From: Gordionus sp. m RMFG-2023
Lineage: Eukaryota > Nematomorpha > Gordioida > Chordodea > Parachordodidae
Assembly (NCBI RefSeq): GCF_954871325.1
Contig: NC_088777.1
Span: 9,277,366-9,341,365, forward strand
Direction of reading: 5' to 3'
Length of the DNA stretch: 64,000 bases
Shown: piece by piece, positions 1-9,628 of the stretch
Numbering within the stretch: position 1 is the stretch's first letter
Layout of the letters: each line of letters begins with the position of its first letter
The notes under the pieces: generated by a model
Seen by the model: only the letters and a program-made list of their open reading frames with translations
The model's database searches: none
Told to the model about the DNA's origin: nothing
Position numbers and translations under genes: made by a program

Positions 1-2
1 TT

Positions 3-356
3 ATGGCTAATAGTAATAGTAATAAAGGCCAAGTGCGTGGTCCGACATGGACAGATGGAAAAAATATTTCCATTGAAAAAAATGGCTTTTCAGGTCATAA
101 GAAAATTTTTGAAGATTTGAAATGTACCCGTTGTGGGTATGTGGGTCACAAGGTAGAGACCTGCGTAGTCAAAGAACAAAATTTTCGTGAAGGTTTTCCG
201 TTAAAGAGATTGGCATCAGAAAATTTTAATGTTAGAAAAATTTCTGGTACTAACACGAATAAATTTGATGTTTTACGACCGAATTATGGCAAATCCCGTT
301 TGTGTTTTAAATGTAACAAACCGGGACATGTAGCCATAAACTGTATCAAAAATTGA
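3..356 (+). CDS. gag: Gag C-terminal zinc-knuckle segment of the Gypsy element
   Basis: This reading frame, open at the left edge, carries two CCHC zinc knuckles near residues 41-54 (CTRCGYVGHKVETC) and 100-113 (CFKCNKPGHVAINC) separated by a basic, Asn-rich linker. CCHC knuckles at the end of gag are the nucleocapsid part that binds the element's RNA. It lies just upstream of pol on the same strand. Most of gag (capsid) is outside the window. Confidence 0.85.
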   Translation: MANSNSNKGQVRGPTWTDGKNISIEKNGFSGHKKIFEDLKCTRCGYVGHKVETCVVKEQNFREGFPLKRLASENFNVRKISGTNTNKFDVLRPNYGKSRLCFKCNKPGHVAINCIKN

Positions 357-509
357 CTATATGATTGCAAATGTAATCATATAGTAGGTAGGAGATCGGG
401 ATGGAAAAAAAATAATAAAGTAAATAACCATGATAATAACCGAAATTTTTTAATTTATGATGATAAAAATAATAAAGATTCTAATGAATTTAAATGGGAG
501 AAATATCCT

Positions 510-3500
510 TTGGGTATTGTTAAATATTCCGATGAAAGGAATATGAATATTTTCAGATGGGAAAAATATCCCAGTTATATAAAAAAAAACAATATGAATA
601 TTGTTAAGGAACCACTAAATTCCGAGTTGAATTTATGTTCAAATGAGAATTCTCATGAAACTGATGTTTCAGATGAGATTAATATTGATCCGTCAATTAA
701 AACATATGATATTTTAATGACTGAAAGATTAGTCGAACCTCGTCCTTGTCCAAGAGTTATCGTAAGAGTTGACTCTAGGGATATTGACATGTTGTTCGAC
801 ACAGGGGCTAGCATTTCTATAATGTCTCGAAGAAATTATTTTAAGTATTGGCCTAAAGGTAAGCTTGAGAAAGAATCTATGTGCGTCAGACAATTTGATG
901 GGTCTGAGATAATAGTTTTGGGAAAAACTAAATTGGGCGTAATTCTTCATGATACCACATTTTTCCTAGATTTATGGGTAGTAAAGAAAGATGTGGAAAC
1001 CATCATGGGGTGGGATTGGATTGTTCAGTTAGGTCCTTTCAGTAATTATTGGAATATTTTTGCCCTACATAATGGTTCGGTCATAATTAACCCGAAGGAC
1101 CAAAATATTGCTTATAACGCTCTAAAAAATATCTGTGAAATAGAAGGGAAGGATTTAACCATAAAACAAAATGATTCAACCCATAATTCTGATTGGTATG
1201 TAAAGTCCACGGAATTAATGGTTGAAAACAACATTAGCATTGATAAAACCCCAGTGGTGGCTATTGGTATTCCTGAATTACATAAAATGAGTGAAAATAT
1301 ATCTCGTTTAATGAAGAAGTATGAAATAATTTTCGAAGACAAATTAGGTTGTCTTAATGATTATCAAGTAGATATAAAATTAAGGGAAGGATTTGCACCT
1401 ATTTTCCTAGCGTGTCGTCGAGTCCCTTTTGAATGGAAAAAGGAAATTGACGAAGAATTGGATCAATGGGTTAAAGATGGTATCATTGTTCCAGTGGAAT
1501 ATAGTGTATGGGCAACCCCGTTGGTACCGGTTAAGAAATCAAATGGTAAATTGAGACTCTGTGCTGATTTCAGAGTAACCGTTAATCGATGGGTAGTAGA
1601 GGTTAAATATCCTTTACCCCGAATTGAGGAAATTTTGGCCCAGTTGAAGGGAGCGAAATATTTTTCAAAGGTTGATTTTTCGTCCGCCTATTTACAATTA
1701 CCTTTGAGGGAGGAGATTCGTAAATTATTGACGATCACGACTCCCAAAGGGCTGTTCGCTTTTTGTAGATTACCATTTGGGTTAAGTGTGTCAGCGCCTA
1801 TTTTTCAGCGAACCATGGCGTCCGTTTTCCAGGGACTAGAGGGTGTATTTTATTACATGGATGATGTGCTAATTACAGGGATAACGCCTGAGCAGCATAA
1901 CCATCGTCTGGAGGAAGTTTTTAAAAGAATTCAGGGTAAAGGCTTGAGAGCCAGCAAAGAGAAAAGCCTTTTGGGTGTAATGGAGGTCGAATATTTAGGC
2001 CATCAAATAAATGGGATTGAGGTGAAGCCATTGCAAAAAAATTTGAAAAATATATTAAATTTAAAGCAGCCCAATAATAAGGCTGAAGTGCAGTCCTTTT
2101 TGGGTATGGTAAATTACTATCATCGTTTTATAGAGGATTTTGCGAAGGTAGCTGCCCCGTTATATGAGTTATTAAAAAAAGGCGTTCATTTCGATTGGAA
2201 AGTAGAGCAACAAGAAGCATTTGAAATTTTAAAGGGAAAAATTGGGGAAGAGCCAATTTTAGTCTGTTTCAACAATGATTTAGAAATTATTTTAGCGGTT
2301 GATGCCTCCAACAAAGGTGTTGGAGGAGCCTTATTACATGTAATTGATGCTGTGGAAAGACCCATCCTTTTTTTTTCCCGAGTTTTTAGGGATGTCGAAA
2401 CGAGATATTCGGTGATTGAACAGGAGGCCTTGGCCGTGATTTTCGGTTTGACGAAATGCCGTGAATATTTGATTGGTAAAAAATTTGAAATTTTTACTGA
2501 CCATAAGCCATTAATCCACCTATTCCGAAAGGATAATAGGGAGTTAATGCTATCTCCCCGGTTACAACGTTGGTTGTTATTAGTGGGAAGTTTTAACGTG
2601 GAAGTTAGATATCGTCGGGGCAAAGAGAATCATTTGCCGGATATTTTGTCCAGGTTGGGTTCTGACTGTGCAGACCCGGAAATAAATAGTAGTATAAGTG
2701 ATAGAGAGAAGGCCTTAGTGCGTTCTCTGTCTTATATTTTAAAAGGGGGTCCTACCAATTGGGAGGATTTGAAAGCCAATACTGTGAATGACAAAGTGCT
2801 AGGTCAGATAAAATTAAGTCTAACAGGAGATAAACCTTGGAAAAACAAATATGATGCATATAAAAAAATACAGAAAGAATTATCAATTGTTGATGATTGT
2901 ATTATGAGGGGAAACAGGGCCGTAATTCCTTATAAATTACGGAGTAAAATTATGAAATTATTGCACGCCGGTCATCAAGGTCGAGACAAGATGAAGTCTT
3001 GGGCTCGAGAATATGTATGGTGGCCTGGTATGGGCAAAGATATTGAACGGATTACCAGGAAATGCGTTCCTTGTAATGCATGTGCTCCTATGCCCCGTAA
3101 AGAGGTAGGGCAGGTTTGGCCTAAATCAAAGAAACCTTGGGAACGTATCCACATCGATTTCTTTGATCTTGATAAAAAGACATATTTTTTAGTGGTAGAC
3201 TCATATTCTAAATGGATAGAATATGCATTAGTACATGGATACACCACAAAAATTGTTGTGAAAAAATTAAGAGAATTATATGCTCGGTTCGGTTTTCCGG
3301 ACAAAATAGTGTCTGACGGGGGTCCCGCCTTTGTCAGCGAAGATTTTAAACAGTTTTGTGTTGAGTCACAGACAAAACACATTCTAGCTCCACCATATCA
3401 TCCCAGCTCGAATGGACAGGCTGAGAGGATGGTAGCCATTGTTAAAAATTGGATCAAAAAGGCTGGAGCCCATAAAGAGGAGGCTTACATGTCTCAATTA

Positions 3501-3800
3501 TATTACCTCAATTCTCGTAATCGAGAGGGAGTTACGCCTGTCGAGTTATTTTTAGGTAGGCGAACACGGGGTCCTTTGGATTTCTTAAAACCAAAGAAGA
3601 AGACTATTACCTCAATGGAAGTAAAATTAGGGGTAAGGTTTGCCGTGGGACAAAAGGTTTGGGCCCGATTGTTCGACAATCGAGCAACCAAATGGGAAAA
3701 GGGTCGGGTCATATTGAACCGGGGTTCGAAATTAAGTGAAATTTTGTTAATAACAGGGGTGACCGTGGTTCGGCATCACGATCATATGAGATTGGGATAA
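510..3800 (+). CDS. pol: Gypsy Pol polyprotein (protease, RT, RNase H, integrase)
   Basis: A 1096-residue polyprotein that copies element RNA into DNA and integrates it. Visible in order: aspartic protease with DTGAS at residue 97; reverse transcriptase with the YMDD catalytic box at about 449-452; RNase H (FTDHKPLIHLF and AVDASNKGVGGALL motifs); and integrase with an HHCC zinc-binding domain (H819, H823, C852, C855) followed by the DDE core (HIDFF, SDGGPAF, NGQAE). The order RT-RNase H-integrase is diagnostic for Ty3/Gypsy rather than Copia. No chromodomain is evident at the C-terminus. Length and domain content match a full Gypsy pol. Confidence 0.95.
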   Translation: MGIVKYSDERNMNIFRWEKYPSYIKKNNMNIVKEPLNSELNLCSNENSHETDVSDEINIDPSIKTYDILMTERLVEPRPCPRVIVRVDSRDIDMLFDTGASISIMSRRNYFKYWPKGKLEKESMCVRQFDGSEIIVLGKTKLGVILHDTTFFLDLWVVKKDVETIMGWDWIVQLGPFSNYWNIFALHNGSVIINPKDQNIAYNALKNICEIEGKDLTIKQNDSTHNSDWYVKSTELMVENNISIDKTPVVAIGIPELHKMSENISRLMKKYEIIFEDKLGCLNDYQVDIKLREGFAPIFLACRRVPFEWKKEIDEELDQWVKDGIIVPVEYSVWATPLVPVKKSNGKLRLCADFRVTVNRWVVEVKYPLPRIEEILAQLKGAKYFSKVDFSSAYLQLPLREEIRKLLTITTPKGLFAFCRLPFGLSVSAPIFQRTMASVFQGLEGVFYYMDDVLITGITPEQHNHRLEEVFKRIQGKGLRASKEKSLLGVMEVEYLGHQINGIEVKPLQKNLKNILNLKQPNNKAEVQSFLGMVNYYHRFIEDFAKVAAPLYELLKKGVHFDWKVEQQEAFEILKGKIGEEPILVCFNNDLEIILAVDASNKGVGGALLHVIDAVERPILFFSRVFRDVETRYSVIEQEALAVIFGLTKCREYLIGKKFEIFTDHKPLIHLFRKDNRELMLSPRLQRWLLLVGSFNVEVRYRRGKENHLPDILSRLGSDCADPEINSSISDREKALVRSLSYILKGGPTNWEDLKANTVNDKVLGQIKLSLTGDKPWKNKYDAYKKIQKELSIVDDCIMRGNRAVIPYKLRSKIMKLLHAGHQGRDKMKSWAREYVWWPGMGKDIERITRKCVPCNACAPMPRKEVGQVWPKSKKPWERIHIDFFDLDKKTYFLVVDSYSKWIEYALVHGYTTKIVVKKLRELYARFGFPDKIVSDGGPAFVSEDFKQFCVESQTKHILAPPYHPSSNGQAERMVAIVKNWIKKAGAHKEEAYMSQLYYLNSRNREGVTPVELFLGRRTRGPLDFLKPKKKTITSMEVKLGVRFAVGQKVWARLFDNRATKWEKGRVILNRGSKLSEILLITGVTVVRHHDHMRLG

Positions 3801-4088
3801 ATAAGAAGCGTCTTATTTGTTTGGGGTACATATGGGTTCGGTTTCCGAATATATTTAGTCATATTGAAAATAGTTCAATATAGACAGGTTGTTGGTCATT
3901 TTCAGTTAAAAGCATATTTCAATTTAGATGAGTTTAATAAAATCGGGTTCTTAATATATTTGGTCATATTAAAAATAGGTCCATATAGACAAGTTTAATA
4001 AATTTATCAACATGGTAATGATATGGAAAGTTTTTTTCGGTTTGGTTCGTTAAGGAATGTCTTTGTCTGTTTTGTCAAATGAAGATTT

Positions 4089-4465
4089 GTGTTAATGTTG
4101 TCTTGTATTAAATAAAGTTTGATTTTCAAAGTAATGAAAACATGTTTGTATATTGTCCGTTATTAAATGAATAGAAAGTTTTTTTTCTTTTGTGTAAGGA
4201 AAAATTGTGTTAATGTTGTCTTGTATTAAATAAAGTTTGATTTTCAAAGTAATGAAAACATGTGTGTATATTGTCCGTTATTAAATGAATAGCAAGTTTT
4301 TTTTGTGTAAGGAAAAATTGTGTTAATGTTATCTGGTATTAAATAAAGTTTGGTTTTCAAAGTAATGAAATAATGTTTTTATCTTTCATTAGATTAATAG
4401 AAAGTTTTTTTTTTAAAATGTAATGAAAAGATGTTTATCTTTTATTAGAATAATAGAAAGTTTAG
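4089..4465. repeat. Tandem repeat, ~110-118 bp unit, about 3.5 copies
   Basis: Copies start near 4090, 4208 and 4319, with a shortened, diverged one after 4380. Each contains the words TTAAATAAAGTTTGATTTTC and AAAGTAATGAAA and ends in AATAGAAAG plus a T-run. It lies directly behind pol, so it may belong to the 3' non-coding part of the Gypsy element or its LTR. That is inference, because the other LTR is not in the window. Confidence 0.8.
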
Positions 4466-4887
4466 TTTTTTTTTTCTGTTAGTTTTAGGATGGCAAAATT
4501 TTTTCCTCACTTATTTTTATTGGGGGATTCGCGTGAATAAGTTAGAAAGTATGTTATTTGTTTCAATTGACGCTCCCACCAAGGGATATTATAATAATAT
4601 TATTGAGAGGAATATTTTTTTTTGTTTTGATACAATATGCTTGCGCCGTAAATCGTGAGTATAAAAATAGTTTTTTTTTATTAAACATAAAATTTTTTTT
4701 TAAAAAATAAGTTAAAGTAAATTAGTTTTATATTAAAAATTTAAAATTTTGTAAATTAATTTTATATTAAAAATTTAAAATTTTTTTTTAAAAAAAAAAG
4801 AGGTTAAAGTAAATTAACTTTATATTAAAAATTTAAAATAAATCTCCCGTTGCAGCTGATATCCACATATTCCGGACGATAAGATAA
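4466..4887. other. AT-rich spacer with short imperfect repeats
   Basis: No gene is seen. Around 4690-4840 the word TTTTATATTAAAAATTTAAAA recurs three times in direct orientation within A/T runs. 4500-4660 holds a less repetitive segment that could be the end of the preceding LTR element. Confidence 0.5.
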
Positions 4888-5403
4888 ATGGAAACTACCA
4901 GTCGATTAGTGGATCTAGGGTCCTGCTACATTCAAATTACCCTGATCCCCAAGAATACCGGTATGACAATACCAGCCACGATGGTACTAGATAATTCGAT
5001 GATGTCTGGAGGTCCCCGTATCAAGAAATGTTTCCATTGTCGAAGCAATGATCATATTCGAAGCCAGTGCCCAAGCTTAGGAAGAGACGGGCGATCGCCT
5101 CTAGCCCCTATCAATGACAACACTATTGGGCAATCAACCAGGCAATATCGAAGGAGAGGGGAGGACTCTACGCGGGAGACAGCTCCATGCGCTCCCATAC
5201 GACAAGCGCCGTCAGCCAACAGGGGTGCCCTGAATGGTACCTCCAGCGGAAGTTCCAGCAGCACGTCAAACCCCCCCATTGACAACATTCTCCCGCGAAC
5301 GGTCGATAACATTCAAGGACCTACGCCGACGACGTCAGCTTTTTCTGCGGAAGCTACACGTATAGATGACATGGACTTGTGGGAGAATCAGTTACTCTCC
5401 TGA
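4888..5403 (+). CDS. Zinc-knuckle ORF of unknown origin (retroelement-like)
   Basis: A 171-residue ORF with one CCHC zinc knuckle, CFHCRSNDHIRSQC (residues about 48-61), then a Ser/Thr/Pro-rich low-complexity tail ending in an acidic DDMDLWENQ segment. Its base composition is close to 50% GC, unlike the flanking DNA. An in-frame stop lies directly before the ATG. A single knuckle followed by a disordered tail occurs in retroelement gag or ORF1-type proteins, so I read it as part of a separate retroelement or a captured fragment. A host gene exon is possible, since TTGCAG just upstream could be a splice acceptor. Confidence 0.45.
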   Translation: METTSRLVDLGSCYIQITLIPKNTGMTIPATMVLDNSMMSGGPRIKKCFHCRSNDHIRSQCPSLGRDGRSPLAPINDNTIGQSTRQYRRRGEDSTRETAPCAPIRQAPSANRGALNGTSSGSSSSTSNPPIDNILPRTVDNIQGPTPTTSAFSAEATRIDDMDLWENQLLS

Positions 5404-6034
5404 AGGCTCCACAAAAGGTCCGCTGCACCCAGACACCTTTTATATTATATTTTTTTTGTTATTTGGCGTGCCACAGCCCATAAAGGGGTGGCATGTCATA
5501 AATGATACCCATTTTAGTAGAAATATCAATCAATTTTATAAATATATAAATATATTAGTTTTTAATTAACCAAATGTCAGTCATTTCTGACAAAGATTTT
5601 TGTTTATATTTTTTTTTTGAACAAAGAAACACTTTTTTTTTTATGACTTTTCGATTTTTATATTTTTGTGACTTTTAAATTTTTGATAACCTTTTTTTTA
5701 TGGTAATAAAACCTTTTTAAATTATGATAATATTTTGCGCCTTTAATTTTTTACCTTTGTAATTTGATATAGTTTTATTTAATAAAGATATAGATCCGAA
5801 GATTAGTTTGCCTAGCATTTAATTTGATAGTTTGCATTCTGAGTTTAGCTTTATAGTAGAATTTAGTCTTAGTAATTTTTCTGATATAATTAATATTTGA
5901 ACCTCCTGTTTCCTCGTTATTTTCGGTTTTTTGTCAGCAACCACTATGAATGCTATGTGGCTTACGACACATCAGCTGCTTTGTCGTTTAATGTCATGTT
6001 GTGTTTGTCGTGTCGATCTCTACTGTGAATGGAC
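5404..6034. other. No gene seen; AT-rich spacer
   Basis: The first ~100 bases keep the higher GC content of the preceding ORF (GGCGTGCCACAGCCC), so they are probably its 3' flank. From 5570 the DNA is T-rich without an identifiable exon. 5930-6030 is GC-richer and ends at the left terminus of the MULE element. Confidence 0.5.
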
Positions 6035-6489
6035 CCTTAGGCTTCATTTCTGATAAAAATTTATAAATATTTTATAAAAATAATTCACTGCCTAGAGTAT
6101 TAGCAATATATGGTATATTTTGAGAACTCTTGTAAAATCCGATTATCTATATAAAAATATATCCAATAAAAAATAAATATAAAAACTTGAATTTATTTTA
6201 TCCTTTAATAAGAAATCAATACATTCTTTCTGCGAATTTTGTGGTTTTGCTATTAAATAAAATAGAAAATAATTTTACAAAATAAAATACCAAATACTAT
6301 ATCCTTACTTTCTATAATTTTAACAATTTCTTTTCTCTAAATTTTTCTTGCCAAGCATTACATGGAAATTAATTCATTACTGTTTTATATTTTTTTTCAA
6401 AGTCCATTGAATTTACAATATCTGACAAATCTTTACAAAAACTGTTTAAGGTTGAAAATTTTGTAATAATCTTTTAAAATTTTTGATTT

Positions 6490-6600
6490 TGATTCATTAA
6501 ATCGGCACTCAGGGGGACAAATCCCCCCCCCCCCCAAAGCCAAAAAATGCAGATGCCGGATTGTAAAAATGAGGCACAGACATACGGAATCTAATCACCC
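6490..6600. repeat. Dispersed repeat inside the MULE, shared with 62870-62960
   Basis: A C-run (14 C) followed by AAAGCCAAAAAATGCAGATG matches AAAGTCAAAAAATCCAGATG at 62915 in the right part of the window, with similar flanks in the same order. It sits downstream of the transposase fragment on the minus strand, so it may be the element's 3' non-coding region. Confidence 0.5.
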
Positions 6601-6736
6601 ATTCTTTTTTGATATTATGCTAATTTGTATCATAATATTTTTGAACAAATGGAAGGTTCAAATTAATAAGATTTGGTTTGTTATATTCCATACCAGAAGT
6701 GCATATATTAATTTTTATAAAATATTCAAAACTTAT

Positions 6737-7560
6737 ATGAATATGACATCCTCTCCTGTTATATTTCTTTTGGTGGTAGTTATTTCTCTCCTAAAGCTGC
6801 ACATAACATGATATATGCAAATCTGTATGTTAGCTTTAGGAAAACTTTCAAATAAGGCCTACCTATTTGCATCCTTATCCCCTATAATGACATTAATTTG
6901 GCCTAGATCATTATATTTTTTAAGGATATCACAACAACTTTTTATACAGTAATAGGTTTTCCCTCTAACAAGCCACAAAGCAGATTGATTGCCCATGTCT
7001 GTCTCTAACAAGTAGGATAAAAAGTGCCATTCCTATAAGAATAAATTATATTAAAATTTTAGCATTACATTAAATTTTATATTAATATTTTACATTACAT
7101 TAAAATTTATTATAAAGGAAAAATGCCATATAATATCACTATATTAAAAATTTTTAATTAAAATAATATATAATTTATTTTACCTTTCCTACATATATAT
7201 ATTAAAATAACTTAAATATTATTATTATTTTCCTAGATTATTGAGTTTGTATGTTGCATCAATAAATACAACTTCAGAATAGCATTTTAGATTGTGGGAC
7301 ATATTAGCATCTTGGTAAAATATGCCCATCAGTTAATTGTTTTCCTCTATTATTTCAACTATGCTCCCTTTTTCTGTTTTAATTCATCACTCACACTAAG
7401 ATGTATATTAGTTTATGGCTTGTTAAGGTTATTCTCTATTTTGTGAATACTTCTCTAGGTTATCATTTGACCTGTTACAAAATGACTTCCTGAATTTTGA
7501 CTTTACTACCTTTTATATAAAAATTGCTCAACAAATTGTTTTTTAGTTGGTGACAATTTC
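6737..7560 (-). pseudogene. MULE transposase remnant (ZSWIM-like DDE)
   Basis: Read on the minus strand from 7330 down, one frame gives FYQDANMSHNLKCY then VVFIDATYKLNN, the block with the first catalytic Asp of MULE transposases. After a break at about 7245-7040 comes GMALFILLVRDRHGQS. A shifted frame then gives INVIIGDKDANR (second catalytic region), SFPKANIQICIYHVMCSFRR and a further stretch. These follow the order of MULE transposases of the ZSWIM1/3 type. There are at least two frame changes and one stop between blocks, and the 7040-7245 gap may be an intron or decay. An upstream piece (about 7400-7560) is weakly recognisable. Not functional. Confidence 0.75.
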
Positions 7561-8238
7561 CTCTGCTTTGGTAAAACATTTGTAATGTTTTTTCATCTAG
7601 ATATATTAAAATATATAATTATATTAATATAATGAATCTAACCTAGCTCTTGGTTTGTGTGATTTTCATCAAATTCGCATATAGCTAAATGGTATCCTGT
7701 AGCTTTTACTTTTACTAGAAGTATCACTAATTTAAACATACACTCTTTAGTAAGGCTAGATATTTTTTCTAATGCTCAGAGATTTTTTACTAATATAAGT
7801 TGTCCGTTTATATTTGAATTGTGTCATCTGCTTCTTAGTGTAAAATGGTTTGAGTAGATCAGACTTATAGATGACAATATTGGTAAAATTTTATTTTTCA
7901 TAAGTTGATACAGCTTTATTTAAATCAACTATTGAGTAAAACTTGGCATTTACCTACAAATAAAATATAAAAAAAGGATGAAAGATATTGGATTTATTAT
8001 TAAATTTGATTGTCATCAATAAATTAACTGTCAAAAAATCGTATATAATATATATATTTTTTACCTTGATACTTTCGGATTCTGTAATATTTTACAATTT
8101 TTTCACCGAGCAGCAAGCATCATATTGTTCTGCTTTAAGATTTAAATTTAAAGATTATGTATGTGCAATCGATTCCCTTAACCACTGCCACAAATTACCT
8201 GCTATTTGCCGACCAGGATGAAAAGACTGGGAAGACAT

Positions 8239-8306
8239 AAAAAATCGGATCTTACAGTTATAGGCTTATCAATAAAAAATCGGATCTTACAGTTATAGGC
8301 TTATCA
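8239..8306. repeat. 34-bp tandem duplication at the MULE right TIR
   Basis: The segment ATCGGATCTTACAGTTATAG with flanks occurs twice in tandem, differing at one or two bases, just inside the right TIR of the MULE element. Confidence 0.8.
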
Positions 8307-8639
8307 AGAAAAATTCAGAGAAAAAAATTTGTTAAAATTATAGTATTTGGTATTTTATTTTATATAAAATTATTTTCACTATTTTATTTAATAGCAAAAC
8401 CACAAATTGGCAGAAAGAATTTATTAATTAATTATTATAGAATAAAATAAATTCAAGTTTTTATATTTATTTTTTATTGGATTTATTTTTATATATTATC
8501 GGATTTTACGAGAGTCCTCTAAAAAAATACCAATTATAATAATCTTGGCAGTAATACATTTTTATAAAATGTTTATATATTTTTATCAGAAATGAAACCT
8601 AAGGCTTATGTCTCACTCATAGAAATGGAAAAATCTGTG

Positions 8640-8990
8640 TAGATTTTAAACAAAGTATGTATATTAAACGCAATAGAGAAAATTGGAAACAATATATTAG
8701 CTTGCAATGATGATATACTAGTTAAAACAACAATCAATATGCTATGCCTAGAAAATAAAGATGTAGATATCGATATCCTGAAAACCTATTTTATACTGGA
8801 GGCTTGGAAAAACTTCAAAATTTTTATAAAAATATACTCATGGCTATGCCATGGATGTAATATATTGTTAAATAATGATTTATCAGTCATGTGCGATATG
8901 TGTCTTGATTGGTACTATTTTTTCACTATGAAAATATTTAAAAAAACCTCGGAAAAAATTTTGGTTTTGTATTAAATGTCGCTAACTATA
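8640..8990 (+). pseudogene. PHD-finger coding remnant, probably transposase-associated
   Basis: The plus strand reads through a helical segment into WLCHGCNILLNNDLSVMCDM, then CLDWYY. After a one-base frame change near 8955 it continues WFCIKCR and stops. C-x2-C, C-x2-C, an aromatic pair and final WFC-x2-C form the PHD zinc-finger spacing, although the expected His/Cys pair between them is lost. PHD-like C-termini occur on some transposase-derived animal proteins, so I infer a second, older element of opposite orientation interrupted by the MULE. A decayed host exon cannot be excluded. Confidence 0.5.
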
Positions 8991-9157
8991 TTTACGCAAT
9001 GTGATTGAATTTTATTTTAAACCTAAATGTTGAAATTATTTAATGTTTTAAATTTTTGTTTTTTGTTATATTCGATATAAAAATGGCTGTAATTATAATT
9101 GATGTTTTTATAAATTATTTATAAAATATAAGGTATTCTTAATATAGGAATATTAGT

Positions 9158-9335
9158 TAATTCTATTTATGCCCATAAATTCTATTTGCCCCATGATATA
9201 AGTTTTTATTTTTCTAATTACCCCAATAAATTCTATCTGCAGCATAGATGAAGTTATAAGTTTATATTTTTCTAATTACCAATGAATTCTATTTGTACCA
9301 TAGATAAGGATATAAGTTTATTTTCTATTTACCCC
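9158..9335. repeat. ~60-bp tandem repeat, three diverged copies
   Basis: The motif AATTCTATTTGCCCCATGAT followed by ATAAGTTTTTATTTTTCTA recurs three times, each copy diverged by several substitutions. No coding potential. It lies immediately upstream of the first visible PWP1 exon. Confidence 0.7.
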
Positions 9336-9436
9336 ATTTTTGTGGGCATGTAGCAAGAGCCATTTTGCTATAAATATTTAGACATAAATGATGTATTTCT
9401 TAATAAAAATAATTTAAAATTTTACATAATTGCTAG

Positions 9437-9628
9437 TCTATAATAGATCAGAAGACTCTTTTTATATCCATCATGATACAATGCTCCCTTATTTGCCACT
9501 TTCATGTGAGTGGTTTTCTTTTGACATCCAGTTATCTAATTCCCCTAATGACCAAATCAATCATCGACATGAAAATAATGATGATAATGCAGAAAATGAA
9601 TCTGTCTCTACAATAAATTACAGTGGAG
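9437..9628 (+). CDS. PWP1: First visible PWP1 exon, isolated by an 11.1-kb intron
   Basis: The frame gives [28 protein letters not shown], then an acidic Asn/Asp-rich linker. This corresponds to the PWP1 block just before the IEVWDLDI repeat. The acceptor CTAG precedes 9437 and the donor GGAG/GTTATT follows 9628 (phase 1). Joined to the exon at 20740, the split codon gives Ala, producing SGAVGNM against the family's IAVGNM. This assigns a stretch that would otherwise look like a 68-residue orphan ORF. Confidence 0.85.

Larger units (their letters stand above)
1..3800 (+). mobile_element. Ty3/Gypsy LTR retrotransposon, 3' part
   Basis: An LTR retrotransposon of the Ty3/Gypsy (Metaviridae) type, cut by the left window edge. 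The visible parts are the zinc-knuckle tail of gag (3-356) and a long pol (510-3800) in the Gypsy order protease, reverse transcriptase, RNase H, integrase. The 5' LTR and most of gag lie outside the window, so the 3' LTR cannot be defined by comparison; it probably lies within 3800-4660. The pol frame is long and uninterrupted, so over its visible part the element looks whole and therefore fairly young. This is seen in the sequence; the family call rests on domain order and motifs. Confidence 0.93.
6035..8604 (-). mobile_element. MULE (Mutator-like) DNA transposon with ~300-bp TIRs
   Basis: 6035-6345 and about 8300-8604 are long imperfect inverted repeats. The left end reads CCTTAGGCTTCATTTCTG and the right end reads CAGAAATGAAACCTAAGG. 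Further matching blocks include GCTATTAAATAAAATAG on the left and its complement on the right. Between them the minus strand encodes fragments of a MULE/ZSWIM-type transposase (separate entry). Long TIRs are typical of Mutator-like elements. I found no convincing 8-10 bp target duplication, so the exact ends are uncertain by a few bases. Confidence 0.8.

Noticed and set aside
2186-2623. Minus-strand frame within the Gypsy pol
   Set aside because: Antisense shadow of a clearly conserved pol region; same for 729-950, 1112-1342, 2975-3382 and 3503-3712.
5052-5312. Minus-strand 86-residue frame
   Set aside because: Shadow of the zinc-knuckle ORF, which has an identifiable CCHC motif on the plus strand.
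8739-8975. Upstream PWP1 exon on the same strand
   Set aside because: It encodes a PHD-finger-like segment with a frame break, not the acidic PWP1 N-terminus.
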